DNA of 64,000 nucleotides from Sphingobium sp. TKS (GTDB lineage Bacteria > Pseudomonadota > Alphaproteobacteria > Sphingomonadales > Sphingomonadaceae), in NCBI RefSeq assembly GCF_001563265.1, contig NZ_CP005083.1:2111001-2175000 (forward strand). Direction: 5' to 3'. A program made the position numbers and the translations under genes. Positions 48,532 through 56,584 of the stretch are shown here, in pieces (the first letter of the stretch is position 1; the number at the start of each line of letters is the position of its first letter). The notes under the pieces are model-generated. The model saw only the letters and a program-made list of their open reading frames with translations. It was not told the origin of the DNA and searched no databases.

Positions 48532-48608
48532 TGGGAGCCGTCCGGAAGCATGCCTGCGGACCCCGAATGGGCTCGTTGGCGGCCGATGATCGTGTCGGAC
48601 GGCTCCCA
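48532..48608. promoter_or_regulatory. Large stem-loop in the dsbC-traA gap
   Basis: A perfect 13-bp inverted repeat, TGGGAGCCGTCCG (48532-48544) and CGGACGGCTCCCA (48596-48608), with a 51-base loop. In the minus-strand transcript it forms a stable stem about 20 bases before the pilin ATG. It could protect or process the pilin messenger, attenuate transcription, or bind a protein. It does not look like a simple terminator, because there is no U-tract. Confidence 0.55.
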
Positions 48609-48708
48609 TGGGCCGCGACCATCGGCATCTCGACACGCCAGGCCGGCGCTGGGACGTCGCGTTGGACGCCAGACCGGTCGGACGGCCGCCAGAAGTGGGT
48701 GAGGTGTT

Positions 48709-49524
48709 TCAGCGGTTCGCATGCGGAGCCGCCTTCGCGGCCAGCTTGGCGCGAGCCTGATCGAGAAAAGTCTCGAGTTCGGCCTGCTGAAAACCCGATA
48801 TCAATTGACCGTCAGCGATCAGCGTCGGCGTGCCGCTCACACCGATCTTGCGGACGAGATCCGCATCGGCCTCCACCTTCGCGTGGCCTGCCATGCACTT
48901 ATGCATCTGCGCAGGCTTGGCCCCGGCGTAGACGGCCTTGAAGGTCGCTTCCTTGTCCGGTGAGCAGAGGATGTGCTCGGCCTTTGCGGCCGCATCCGGG
49001 TGAATACCCGAGACGAAATAGACCAGCCGCCGCACGGGCTTGCCCTCCGCGGCCTTGGTCGCCCAGAAGCGCTCCAGCGCCCTGCAGTAGGGACAATCGG
49101 GATCCGTGAATTCGATGATCGTCGGCGCGCCGGCGGGTCCAATGGTCAATGCCTTCGCCGGATCGATCGCGGCGAGATGCTTCCTCGCGGTCGCCTCCTG
49201 GGCCAGCGCGGTGACGTTGGCGCCATTCTTGTCGTAGATCGACGCGAAGAGGATGTGTTCGCTCTCGGGGGCGAAATAGATCACGCGGCCGCCCGCGATC
49301 GCCTGATAGATCGGTCCCTTGACCGGCGCCGGGCCAAAATCCTCGAACTGGAGATTGGTGAAGGTCTGGTGCAGCTGCTGTTCGGCTTCGGCCGCCGCCT
49401 GCGCGAGCGCGGAGCGATCGTTGCCTTTGTGGGTTGCCGGTTCTTGGGCGAGGGCAGGGGCGGTGGCGATCAGCAGCGCCGCCATACCGGCGCCGCCGGC
49501 GTGACGCTTAATCCAATGGGGCAT
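48709..49524 (-). CDS. dsbC: Disulfide isomerase DsbC family (transfer operon)
   Basis: A 271-residue periplasmic protein with a signal peptide (AALLIATAPALAQ), an N-terminal dimerisation region (about 60-120) and a C-terminal thioredoxin fold with CPYC in DPDCPYCRALE (about 145) and the cis-Pro SGTPTLI. It probably folds the cysteine-rich TraN, TraU and TraH proteins. It is common at the head of F-type transfer operons. It overlaps the lipoprotein gene before it by 17 bases. Confidence 0.92.
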   Translation of the reverse strand: MPHWIKRHAGGAGMAALLIATAPALAQEPATHKGNDRSALAQAAAEAEQQLHQTFTNLQFEDFGPAPVKGPIYQAIAGGRVIYFAPESEHILFASIYDKNGANVTALAQEATARKHLAAIDPAKALTIGPAGAPTIIEFTDPDCPYCRALERFWATKAAEGKPVRRLVYFVSGIHPDAAAKAEHILCSPDKEATFKAVYAGAKPAQMHKCMAGHAKVEADADLVRKIGVSGTPTLIADGQLISGFQQAELETFLDQARAKLAAKAAPHANR

Positions 49525-49798
49525 TTGATATCTCCTGAGGTATGATGCTCGAGGATCCGGTCACGAGGCTGCGATCGAGATGGACCGAACTTCCCAGCAT
49601 GAGCTGCGCTGCCGGCATCGAAAGGCCGGCGGTGGAGGCGTTGCCGCGGCTGCGGATCACGAAGTCGGTTGCGGCTTCAGTGATCGTAAGCCGTATCATC
49701 TGCGGTGCCGGCGCGGGGGAAGCGCGCGGCGCGGCGCAGCCCATGACCGTCGCCGGGAGAAGCAACGCGACGGCGATTGCCTTGTGTCTGTTGGGCAT
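49508..49798 (-). CDS. Small lipoprotein at the head of the tra operon
   Basis: A 96-residue protein with a signal peptide ending in a lipobox (LLPATVMGCAAPR, Cys at about residue 21), then a short proline linker and a strand-rich body (MIRLTITEAATDFVIRSRGN). It is the first gene of the operon. Function unknown; surface exclusion or assembly roles are possible for a small transfer lipoprotein but not shown. Confidence 0.65.
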   Translation of the reverse strand: MPNRHKAIAVALLLPATVMGCAAPRASPAPAPQMIRLTITEAATDFVIRSRGNASTAGLSMPAAQLMLGSSVHLDRSLVTGSSSIIPQEISNAPLD

Positions 49799-49914
49799 CG
49801 GGCTGTCCCCCCTCGCGTGAAATTCGGAAGCCTGCAGCTGGCGCACGGACTGGCGTTCTCCGCGTCCGTTCGTGCGCCATGCCGAGGCGTCCTCGACGTG
49901 CGGAAGGAATGATG

Positions 49915-49931
49915 TGTTTCACCCTGAAACA
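49915..49931. promoter_or_regulatory. Palindrome TGTTTCACCCTGAAACA
   Basis: A perfect 7-3-7 inverted repeat between the first gene of the tra operon (start at 49798, minus) and the small gene at 50089 (plus). Its position in the divergent promoter region makes it a good candidate operator for the tra operon. Confidence 0.55.
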
Positions 49932-49944
49932 GCAATCGGGTAGA

Positions 49945-49974
49945 CACTGACGTGTGAACCTGGACACCTCAGTG
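49945..49974. promoter_or_regulatory. Second palindrome CACTGA...TCAGTG
   Basis: Fourteen bases after the first palindrome lies a 30-bp imperfect one. The outer arms CACTGA and TCAGTG and inner arms TGT and ACA pair symmetrically. Two adjacent dyads suggest cooperative repressor binding or two regulators at one promoter. Confidence 0.45.
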
Positions 49975-50088
49975 ACGTATTCGCCACTTCAGTACGCATC
50001 TGCTCACTTATGTGGTGATTTGGCCTGGTCGCCGGGAGCCGTCGCTCGTCCGTTTGGCCGAGGCCAATAGAGAGGAACGAATCGCACC

Positions 50089-50559
50089 GTGGGCCGTCCA
50101 TCGAGAACCTACGCGCTCAGGATGTCACCAGCTGGAGTCGAGCTCTTTCTCGATTGCCACCATCGCCTGTGCAGGCTGACCCATCAGTTGCTGCCCTATG
50201 GCCAAACGCTGTTCGCGGCCATGATGCACCTCAGCCGCCTCGACGCCGTCCTCATCATGGACGACCTCGCAACCTTCAAGGCATCGGGGCTTGCGGGTCG
50301 CCGCAATTGCTTTGTCGGCGCCCCATCGTGCCTAATGGATGTCGTCTCGCGGATTTCTACAAGCATTGCCGAGCAATTGCCCGACAATCGGCGTCCGATC
50401 ATGACCTCCCGACTCTTCATCGTTGCGCTCAGACGCTTTCGAGCGGCCGACTCGGACGACTTGCTGCGTTCCTATGAACTGATGGTCGAGGAGGCCGGCC
50501 CGATGCTTAAGATTCCTAAAGACTGGCGCGACATCAGGCGCTCCGAGGCAGGGCATTGA
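50089..50559 (+). CDS. Hypothetical protein diverging from the tra operon
   Basis: A 156-residue soluble, mostly helical protein (LFLDCHHRLCRLTHQLLPYG, MTSRLFIVALRRFRAADSDDLLRSYELM). A GTG start with a distant GAGAGGAA site is used here; the ATG at codon 12 is an alternative. No family is recognised. It faces the tra operon across a gap with two palindromes and is followed by a helix-turn-helix gene, so it may be part of a transfer-control pair. Confidence 0.55.
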   Translation: MGRPSRTYALRMSPAGVELFLDCHHRLCRLTHQLLPYGQTLFAAMMHLSRLDAVLIMDDLATFKASGLAGRRNCFVGAPSCLMDVVSRISTSIAEQLPDNRRPIMTSRLFIVALRRFRAADSDDLLRSYELMVEEAGPMLKIPKDWRDIRRSEAGH

Positions 50560-50684
50560 TACGCTACACATAAGATGCGGCAACATTGGCCTATTCTCTC
50601 GTTGACCTGCGGATATGTATCTTACACAAATCTGCAGCATCGAGCAGGCCGTGGCGGGCTGAAAGCTACCTTCGGGAGAGGGAG

Positions 50685-51143
50685 ATGCCGCTTGCGCGCG
50701 ATAACAAAACCGAAGAACCAGTCTATTTGTCCGAAGTCAAGCGGCTGTCAGGACAGCGCATAGAGCAGGAAAGACGGCGACGCGGGTTGAGCCAATCTTT
50801 CATGGGTACGAGGATAGGACGGGGAACGACCTGGGTACGCCAGATCGAATCTGGTTGCCCCAAAGTTCGCCTGGATGATCATGTCCTTTGCTATGACTTC
50901 TTGAGCATTTCTCCGCTGGCGATCTTCATCCCTCTTCTCTTTCTCCTTCACGGCCGCGAATGTCCGCCGCATCTTCTGTTCGGCAACCTCAAGCACCTCG
51001 AAGAGGCGATCCTCAACTGCGTGATCAACTGGAACCTTAGAAATCTGCGTGGCCTTCTGCACCAACAGCCTTCGGATGAGCCGGAGGAGGCGATGGCGAC
51101 AGGCCATAGCGAAAATTCGGTGTGCGCCGCGGATCGGCCGTGA
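50685..51143 (+). CDS. Helix-turn-helix protein near the tra operon
   Basis: A 152-residue protein. The N-terminal half carries an XRE-like helix-turn-helix (about 18-70; RLSGQRIEQERRRRGLSQSF then RIGRGTTWVRQIESG). The middle is very hydrophobic (about 75-90, ISPLAIFIPLLFLLHG), and a helical tail follows. A GGGAGAGGGAG site precedes this ATG. It is a candidate binder of the palindromes at 49915-49974. The hydrophobic segment could anchor it or mediate dimerisation. Confidence 0.65.
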   Translation: MPLARDNKTEEPVYLSEVKRLSGQRIEQERRRRGLSQSFMGTRIGRGTTWVRQIESGCPKVRLDDHVLCYDFLSISPLAIFIPLLFLLHGRECPPHLLFGNLKHLEEAILNCVINWNLRNLRGLLHQQPSDEPEEAMATGHSENSVCAADRP

Positions 51144-51201
51144 GTCTCACATTTGCGACTCGAGGACCCTCGCTGACCACTGTCGGTAGCCTGAGCCTCT
51201 A

Positions 51202-51339
51202 TTAAGGACGGCGTAACGCCTTGGCGTAAAAGGCAATCGCCGCGGAGGCATCCTCGAAGTAGATCTGTGGAATGGCCACATTGCGGTAGCGATAAGTCCG
51301 TAGCTCGGTTTTCTCTGGCACGGTCGTCCGTCTTCCCAT
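51202..51339 (-). pseudogene. VOC/PhnB-like protein, N-terminal remnant
   Basis: A 45-codon frame starts at an ATG and reads ...NVAIPQIYFEDASAAIAFYAKAL before an early TAA. YFEDASAAIAFYAKAL is the first helix/strand of PhnB-like vicinal-oxygen-chelate proteins, normally about 140 residues long. The rest of the domain is missing, so this is a truncated remnant. Confidence 0.6.
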
Positions 51340-51372
51340 TTGAGTTTCGAGGAGGTTCGAGCGAGCGGCGGA

Positions 51373-51404
51373 CGATGCGATGCGATGCGATGCGATGCGA
51401 TGCG
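51373..51404. repeat. Pentanucleotide tandem repeat (CGATG)6
   Basis: Six perfect head-to-tail copies of CGATG plus two further bases, 9 bases beyond the stop of the GFA gene. The unit length is not a multiple of three. It is outside any gene I support. Such arrays can change copy number by slippage. Confidence 0.85.
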
Positions 51405-51413
51405 CGGAGATGC

Positions 51414-51785
51414 CTACCAGAGGTTCTTGCCGTCAATGACCGCGACTGGCCAGTCGGCTGCCTCGAAGTCGTCGATGAGACGCGCATTGAGCGCGATGCG
51501 CCGGGTCTTGCCGTCCCATGAGCCGTCCTTATCGAAGGCCGGGCTGTCGGCGTATGTGTCGCATCCGCACGCGCTGCAGAAATGGTTGGCGACCTGCTTC
51601 GACCGCCAGCGATAGGCCGCGTCGCTATCGGCCTGCCGCACGGTGAACTGATCCGGCCGGTAATAGGCGAAGAGGTGCCCGCGCTTCGAGCACAAGGAAC
51701 AGGTGCAGCGGGTCAACTTTTCGGGAAGCTCGGCATCAACCTCCATCACCGTGCGTCCGCAATGGCATCGTGCCGTGATCGTCAT
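51414..51785 (-). CDS. GFA-family zinc protein
   Basis: A 123-residue protein of the glutathione-dependent formaldehyde-activating (GFA)/CENP-V fold. The zinc-binding cysteines are all present: CHCG (C-x-C), RCTCSLCSK (C-x-C-x2-C) and FCSACG (C-x2-C). The activity of most members is unknown; some act on glutathione adducts or aldehydes. GGAGGAG precedes the ATG. It is the last gene of a hydrolase-glyoxalase-GFA operon. Confidence 0.88.
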   Translation of the reverse strand: MTITARCHCGRTVMEVDAELPEKLTRCTCSLCSKRGHLFAYYRPDQFTVRQADSDAAYRWRSKQVANHFCSACGCDTYADSPAFDKDGSWDGKTRRIALNARLIDDFEAADWPVAVIDGKNLW

Positions 51786-51829
51786 GGACTCCTCCAAATC
51801 TTGCTCGATGAAGACTTCCTCGCTCTCGC

Positions 51830-52207
51830 TCAGTCGTAGCGGCTGACTTCCACCAGGTTGCCGTCCGGGTCACGGAAGTACATCAACATCATTCTGCCCT
51901 GCGCGCCTTCGCGCTCGATCGGACCGAGCTCGATCGCGACGCCGCAGCTCTCGAGATGCGCGCGTACCTCGTCGAGCGGTCGTTCGATGACCAGGCAGAA
52001 GTCGCCCGCGCCGGACGTCGGCGCGACAGCCTTGGGGTCGAACGTGTGGCCGACCTCGTGGACGTTGTTCTTCCGACGACCGAAGGTTAGCGCGGCGGGC
52101 CGCATCGCCGCGCCCACCCGGCGAAAGCCGAGCGCACGCTCATAGAAGGCGCACGTCGCCTCCAGGCAACGGCCGGTGAGAACCAGATGGTCGATGCGGT
52201 CGATCAT
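51830..52207 (-). CDS. Glyoxalase/VOC-family protein
   Basis: A 125-residue single-domain vicinal-oxygen-chelate protein. Two beta-alpha-beta-beta-beta modules include DHLVLTGRCLEATCAFYERALG, KNNVHEVGHTF and YFRDPDGNLVEVSRYD. The likely metal ligands are His7, His in NVHE and the last Glu. The type I recall is often labelled 'VOC family virulence protein'; substrate unknown. Its ATG overlaps the TGA of the hydrolase gene. Confidence 0.88.
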   Translation of the reverse strand: MIDRIDHLVLTGRCLEATCAFYERALGFRRVGAAMRPAALTFGRRKNNVHEVGHTFDPKAVAPTSGAGDFCLVIERPLDEVRAHLESCGVAIELGPIEREGAQGRMMLMYFRDPDGNLVEVSRYD

Positions 52208-53097
52208 GCTGCCTCTCCGAAGAAACGAAGGAAATGTGCGGCGACCGCATGGGGCTGCTCTTCGGGTATGAAGTGACCGCAGGGCAGCACCTCACCTTCG
52301 ACCTGGCTGGCCCACGGCCGCCACAGCGCGACGCCGTCCTTGCCCTTGAGCGAACCCTGCTCGCCCCACAGGACCAGCAACGGCATCGCCAGCTTACGTC
52401 CGCGGTCGGCCTCGTCCAGCTCGCGGTCGATGCCCCAGCCGGCGCGATAATCCTCGCACCAGCCCCGCACCGTCCCGGATTGCTGCGCGCAGGCGACATA
52501 ATCGGCGACATTCTGCTCTGGAAACTCGAATCCCGGCGCCGACTGGTGTTCGAGGATGTAGCGCACGAACCATTCGGGATCGGCGCCGATCAGCTTCTCG
52601 GGCAAGCCATCCGGCTGCGCCAGGAACGGCCAGTGCCACGTCGCGACAGCTTGCTTCGCTCCCATGCTGTTCCAGACATCGGCGGTCGGAACCACGTCGA
52701 GGCTGGCGAGCCGCGTCACCACTTCGGGATAGTCCAGCGCGAGCCGATAGGCGACGCGGGCACCGCGATCATGCGCGCCGACCGCGAACCGATCGAAACC
52801 GAGCGCCTTCATTGCCAGGATTTGGTCCTGCGCCATCGCCCGCTTGGAATAAGCAGCATGCTGATCGCCGCCCTCCGGTTTGCCGCTTCGGCCGTAGCCA
52901 CGCAGATCGGGCATGACGACGGTGAACATCTCCGCGAGCCCAGGCGCCATCGCCGACCAGCACATGCGTGTCTGCGGCCAACCGTGGAGCAACAGCAAAG
53001 GTCGCCCGCTGCCGCCGACGAGGGCATCCACTTCGATGTCCTCGCCCGGAAGATGCCGACGTGTAGCGCGACGATTACGGAGTCCGGTCGGCGTCAA
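52204..53097 (-). CDS. Haloacetate dehalogenase-like alpha/beta hydrolase, 5' end cut by IS21
   Basis: A 297-residue alpha/beta hydrolase. It resembles fluoroacetate/haloacetate dehalogenases: oxyanion region LLLLHGWPQT, halide-side DLRGYGRSGKP, nucleophile Asp in GAHDRGARVAYR, the ATWHWPFLAQPDGLPE block (the family's WHW), and the catalytic His in LPCGHFIPEEQP. It would hydrolyse C-halogen bonds in short acids, with product substrate specificity unproven. No ATG or ribosome site exists; the TTG at 53097 lies in the IS21 end. The native start and promoter were probably lost. Confidence 0.82.
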   Translation of the reverse strand: MTPTGLRNRRATRRHLPGEDIEVDALVGGSGRPLLLLHGWPQTRMCWSAMAPGLAEMFTVVMPDLRGYGRSGKPEGGDQHAAYSKRAMAQDQILAMKALGFDRFAVGAHDRGARVAYRLALDYPEVVTRLASLDVVPTADVWNSMGAKQAVATWHWPFLAQPDGLPEKLIGADPEWFVRYILEHQSAPGFEFPEQNVADYVACAQQSGTVRGWCEDYRAGWGIDRELDEADRGRKLAMPLLVLWGEQGSLKGKDGVALWRPWASQVEGEVLPCGHFIPEEQPHAVAAHFLRFFGEAA

Positions 53098-53171
53098 TTA
53101 TGATGGCCGATAGGTGGCCGCGCCGGTTGGTGAATTCTGGCTACCATTTGCTGTTGCGGGAGCAACCGTCG

Positions 53172-53322
53172 AGCGACAATTACGACGCTGGGTAATTGTC
53201 GCTGACGCTGGCCGGAAGCGAGGGTCTGAAGCGCATGGGATGGTTGGCATGTAATTGCCGCTGGCGACAATTACCCGTTGCCTCAGCAAGGGTGCTCCCG
53301 AGCGCGAAGCCAGCGACAATTA
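53172..53322. repeat. Iterated GCGACAATTA motifs at the IS21-2 left end
   Basis: There are five copies in alternating orientation. AGCGACAATTAC (53172-53183) pairs with GTAATTGTCGCT (53192-53203) as a perfect 12-bp hairpin; GTAATTGCCGC (53251-53261) pairs with GCGACAATTAC (53264-53274); a further copy lies at 53312-53322. Multiple transposase-binding repeats at each end are typical of IS21 elements. Confidence 0.75.
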
Positions 53323-54129
53323 TGATGGCCGGTCCGGGGCGCCATTCGGCGGGTCGTAATCGCCGGCGTTGATACGGGCGACGGCGGAACGTTTGCGGTA
53401 GCTTTCGCCGTTCATCTCGATGATGATCGAGTGGTGCACGAGGCGGTCGATCGCGGCGACAGTCATAGCGGGATCAGGGAAGACGTTGTCCCATGCCGAA
53501 AATGGCTGGTTGGCGGTAATGGCGAGCGAGTGGCGTTCGTAGCGGTGGGCGATGAGCTCGAACAAGGCGCTGGTCTCGACCTGGTCCTTGCGGACGTAGG
53601 ACAGATCGTCGAGCACGATGAGATCGAACTTGTCGAGCTTGTCGAGCATGGCGGGTAGGCTGAGGTCGCGGCGCGCGGACTGGAGCTTCTGGACCATGTC
53701 GGTGGTGGAGCAGAACAGGACGCGCCGCCCCGTGTCGATGAGGGCATGACCAATGGCAGCAACTGCGTGCGTCTTGCCGGTCCCGCTCTGGCCGAACAGC
53801 AGCAGGTTGCCGCCGCTCTCGATCCAGTCGTCACCGGCGGCGAGGGACAAGAGGTGCGGTTTGCGGATGCCGGGGGCTGCGTCGAAATCGAAGGTGGCGA
53901 AGGTCTTGCCTGCGGGCAAGCCGGACTGGTCGCGATGGCGCTGGATGCGCCGGGAGGAGCGATCGGCCATCTCGATCTCGAGAAGCGAGGCCAGCAGGTT
54001 GGCGGCCGGCCAGCCATCGCGATCGGCGGTGTCGGTGAGGCGCTTCCAGTTGCGGTTGATACTCGGCAGGCGCAAGGCCTTGAGCAGGGTAGGCAGCACG
54101 GCGGCGGCCTGGTCCTTGGTGCGGGTCAT
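53320..54129 (-). CDS. istB: IS21 helper ATPase IstB (element 2)
   Basis: A 269-residue AAA+ ATPase with Walker A FGQSGTGKTHAVAA (about 113), Walker B LIVLDDLSY and the NGESYRKRSA tail. It shares only moderate similarity with the element-1 IstB, so the two IS21 elements are different lineages. The end of the gene runs into the left-end repeat. It overlaps istA by one base. Confidence 0.93.
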   Translation of the reverse strand: MTRTKDQAAAVLPTLLKALRLPSINRNWKRLTDTADRDGWPAANLLASLLEIEMADRSSRRIQRHRDQSGLPAGKTFATFDFDAAPGIRKPHLLSLAAGDDWIESGGNLLLFGQSGTGKTHAVAAIGHALIDTGRRVLFCSTTDMVQKLQSARRDLSLPAMLDKLDKFDLIVLDDLSYVRKDQVETSALFELIAHRYERHSLAITANQPFSAWDNVFPDPAMTVAAIDRLVHHSIIIEMNGESYRKRSAVARINAGDYDPPNGAPDRPS

Positions 54130-55634
54130 CAGTACACCTCCCCGCTGGCGATCAAGCTGTTGTAGCTGTGCAGATCGGGAGGCGGGATAGTGACATCGCG
54201 CTGCGATCTTGCGGTTGGCAGGAACTCGTCCCTGAGCGCATCGACATCGGGCAAGCGCCCTCTGTCGAGTGCCTCATCGATCCGCCGGGCCAGCACGTCG
54301 ACACAGTCGCCCCTGGCGGCGATATCGAGCAGCGCGACGGCATCGCGGCAGGCCTGCCGTCCATCGAGTTGGGCATCGAAGGCTTGCCAGGCCCGCCGGT
54401 AGGCGTGATCGGGGAACAGGGCTTCGCGGTAGACGAGGTTGCGCAGCGCACCAGGCTTGCGGCGCAGGTTACCGATCATGTGCCGGAAATCGATGCTGTG
54501 CCCCCGGTGGGGATGGCTGATCCGCACACGCGGCGTGGACATTACCCTGTCCGGACCGAGGAAGAGCTCAATGCGATCGTCAAAGAGATGCGCGTTGAGG
54601 CGCCGTCCGACGAGGCGGGAAGGCACCGAATAGGTAACCCGATCGATGGCGACGGTGCCGTTGCGGGTGACATCGACGGTGACCATGGCGAAATCGGTGG
54701 TTCGCCTTGCGGGCAGCGCCTTGAGTACCCTGCGTTCTGCATCGATGTGCGCAGCATGCCGCCGGTTCTGTCTGGCGACCTGCGCCTCAACGAACTCGCG
54801 CCAGGCCTCGATGCTGACGAAATCGCGGCTTCCCCGCCGGCGTAAGGCCTGATCGAGCCGTCGCTTGAGATGGGCATGGGGACCTTCGATCGATCCGTTC
54901 TCGTGCGCCTCGCCGCGGTTGTTGCGGGTAGCGAGCATGCCGTAATGACGGCACAGCTCGTCATAGCTTCGGGTAAAATCCCGCTGCGCATCGGCGTCGA
55001 GGTTTTTGTAGGCGGCTGACAGGGAATCGCTGCGGTGTTCGGCCGGCGCGCCGCCCAGCTTCCACAAGGCATCCTGCAGGTGCTCCGAAAGGGCGGCAAA
55101 GCTCTCCCCGCCCAGCACGACAGCCGCATGCTCCCAGCCACTCGCCGCCAAGCGGAAGTGGTAAAGGCGATAGGCCAGGGTCTCGCCGGCAACGGTGACC
55201 TTGAGACTGTCGCATACCGTGAAATCCGACAGGCCCTGCCGACCGGGCTCATGATGCTGCGGGAAGAAGATCTCCTTCTCGCCGCCGTGCAGTGCCCGCC
55301 AGCGGGCGATCCGGCGTTCAAGTGTTCGTCGTATCGCATCGGGAACAGCATCCTCGCCGAACTCGTCCTGGAGCGTCTCGAAGACCGTGACGGCAATGAT
55401 ACCGTCGATCTGGAGCAACTCCTCGACGCGTGGCCAGAATGGCTCGAGCGGATCGGCGCGGGTGCGCCAGTGGCGCTCCTTCTTCTTCTGGGACGGAAGC
55501 TGCGGATCGTTCTCGATCCGGCGTGCGCTGCGCTCGCTGATACCGGCCTTGGCAGCCGCGACGGCCTGGGTGTGTTGGCGACGATGGGTCATGAAGAGAA
55601 ATACCTGCTGATCGGAAATGTGGTGGCCCGGCAT
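54129..55634 (-). CDS. istA: IS21 transposase IstA (element 2)
   Basis: A 501-residue transposase. The N-terminal helix-turn-helix (about 10-45, ISDQQVFLFM...AGISERSARRI) is followed by the DDE core (about 120-260; FTVCDSLKVTVAG, the acidic DSLSAAYKNLD region, NGSIEGPHAHLKRRLD) and the C-terminal beta domain. The start includes the ISDQQV motif seen at IstA N-termini. The reading frame is intact. Confidence 0.92.
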   Translation of the reverse strand: MPGHHISDQQVFLFMTHRRQHTQAVAAAKAGISERSARRIENDPQLPSQKKKERHWRTRADPLEPFWPRVEELLQIDGIIAVTVFETLQDEFGEDAVPDAIRRTLERRIARWRALHGGEKEIFFPQHHEPGRQGLSDFTVCDSLKVTVAGETLAYRLYHFRLAASGWEHAAVVLGGESFAALSEHLQDALWKLGGAPAEHRSDSLSAAYKNLDADAQRDFTRSYDELCRHYGMLATRNNRGEAHENGSIEGPHAHLKRRLDQALRRRGSRDFVSIEAWREFVEAQVARQNRRHAAHIDAERRVLKALPARRTTDFAMVTVDVTRNGTVAIDRVTYSVPSRLVGRRLNAHLFDDRIELFLGPDRVMSTPRVRISHPHRGHSIDFRHMIGNLRRKPGALRNLVYREALFPDHAYRRAWQAFDAQLDGRQACRDAVALLDIAARGDCVDVLARRIDEALDRGRLPDVDALRDEFLPTARSQRDVTIPPPDLHSYNSLIASGEVY

Positions 55635-55850
55635 CGCAAACCCATCGCTCGTTGTTCGATGAGTGTTCCGATACCACCGCCCGCCACAGCCCCGATCAGC
55701 CCCCCCGAAAGAAGGGGAAAAAGATCGCCACCGGTTGTCTGGTCCGCTCTCCGGTCGGGGCTACGCCCCTCCCTACGATCAGCCCAGACAACCGATCCTA
55801 CCGGCCATCATAGTTGCCGCTCAACCGGCCATCGTAGTTGTCGCCACGCA

Positions 55851-56584
55851 GCCGACGCGCAAATCCCTCGATCGAACCGTCAACCATGCAGTTCTCGCCT
55901 TTCGCCAATCGACAATAACTCTAACCGAGGCTGATTGTTCTCAGGCTCCGATGGCTCTCGGACAGATGACACTTGAAGGATGCTTGTATGATCAGCCTTT
56001 CCTCGCTGCCCGGAATGCCCCGCCTTGGGCCGGCGAGTTCCCTGTCCCTAGCAAAGCGGTTGCGGTGAGACTCTCCGGCGAAAGGCGGAGAGCGGCAGCC
56101 TCTGGCGGTGCCAGGCTAGTATGAACGGCGATACGTACTCGTTATGTTTGTCCTGCATGGCACGATCGCCGGAGCCATTGCGCAAGATGAGTGAGCCGGC
56201 GGCAGGTCACGCCTCGTTTCCTCCAGATGTGCGGCGTTTGCCCGATAATGGCGACATCGTTCGGAACGCTACAGAAAATGCACATCGACGCGCATTGAAG
56301 CCCAACTGTGAGCAATGCTTGGCGAGACCAACCCCGGCGAAGTCGACATGCATCGCAGCCATCCGGGATTCTACGGATCGGCGGCTACATGGAATTGCGG
56401 GATAGCCTGAGCTCTTGAATCCTGCGGACCTGAAGGGTGCGGCGCAGTGGCGGACTTCTCGGCAATTTTCAGATGATCGGCTGGTTCCGACATTGTGGTG
56501 CGAACGCGCTCTATTCTCCTGGGCGGTCAGCTAGCCAACTCATTCGGAACTGTCATCTCACCGGCGCAGAAGGAAGGATCCTCG
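55851..56584. other. Accessory gap after IS21-2, no supported gene
   Basis: About 730 bases between the IS right end and the ECF sigma gene. A 94-codon plus-strand frame at 56121-56405 has a weak start and an unlikely composition; I do not call it. It may contain remnants of the receptor region the sigma factor once served, but I cannot show this. Confidence 0.45.

Larger units (their letters stand above)
53094..55850. mobile_element. IS21-family insertion sequence 2
   Basis: This element, about 2.75 kb, encodes istA and istB on the minus strand and is unrelated in detail to element 1. Its ends carry repeated copies of the motif GCGACAATTATGATGGCCG or variants: near 53094 and 53312 on the left, and in inverted form near 55802 and 55826 on the right. 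Exact boundaries are approximate and no target duplication was identified. The left end abuts the dehalogenase frame. Confidence 0.8.

Noticed and set aside
51373..51404. Possible CRISPR-like or coding repeat
   Set aside because: The unit is 5 bp with no spacers; it is a simple tandem repeat.
56121..56405. 94-codon plus-strand frame before the ECF sigma gene
   Set aside because: Weak start, no motif, decaying region.
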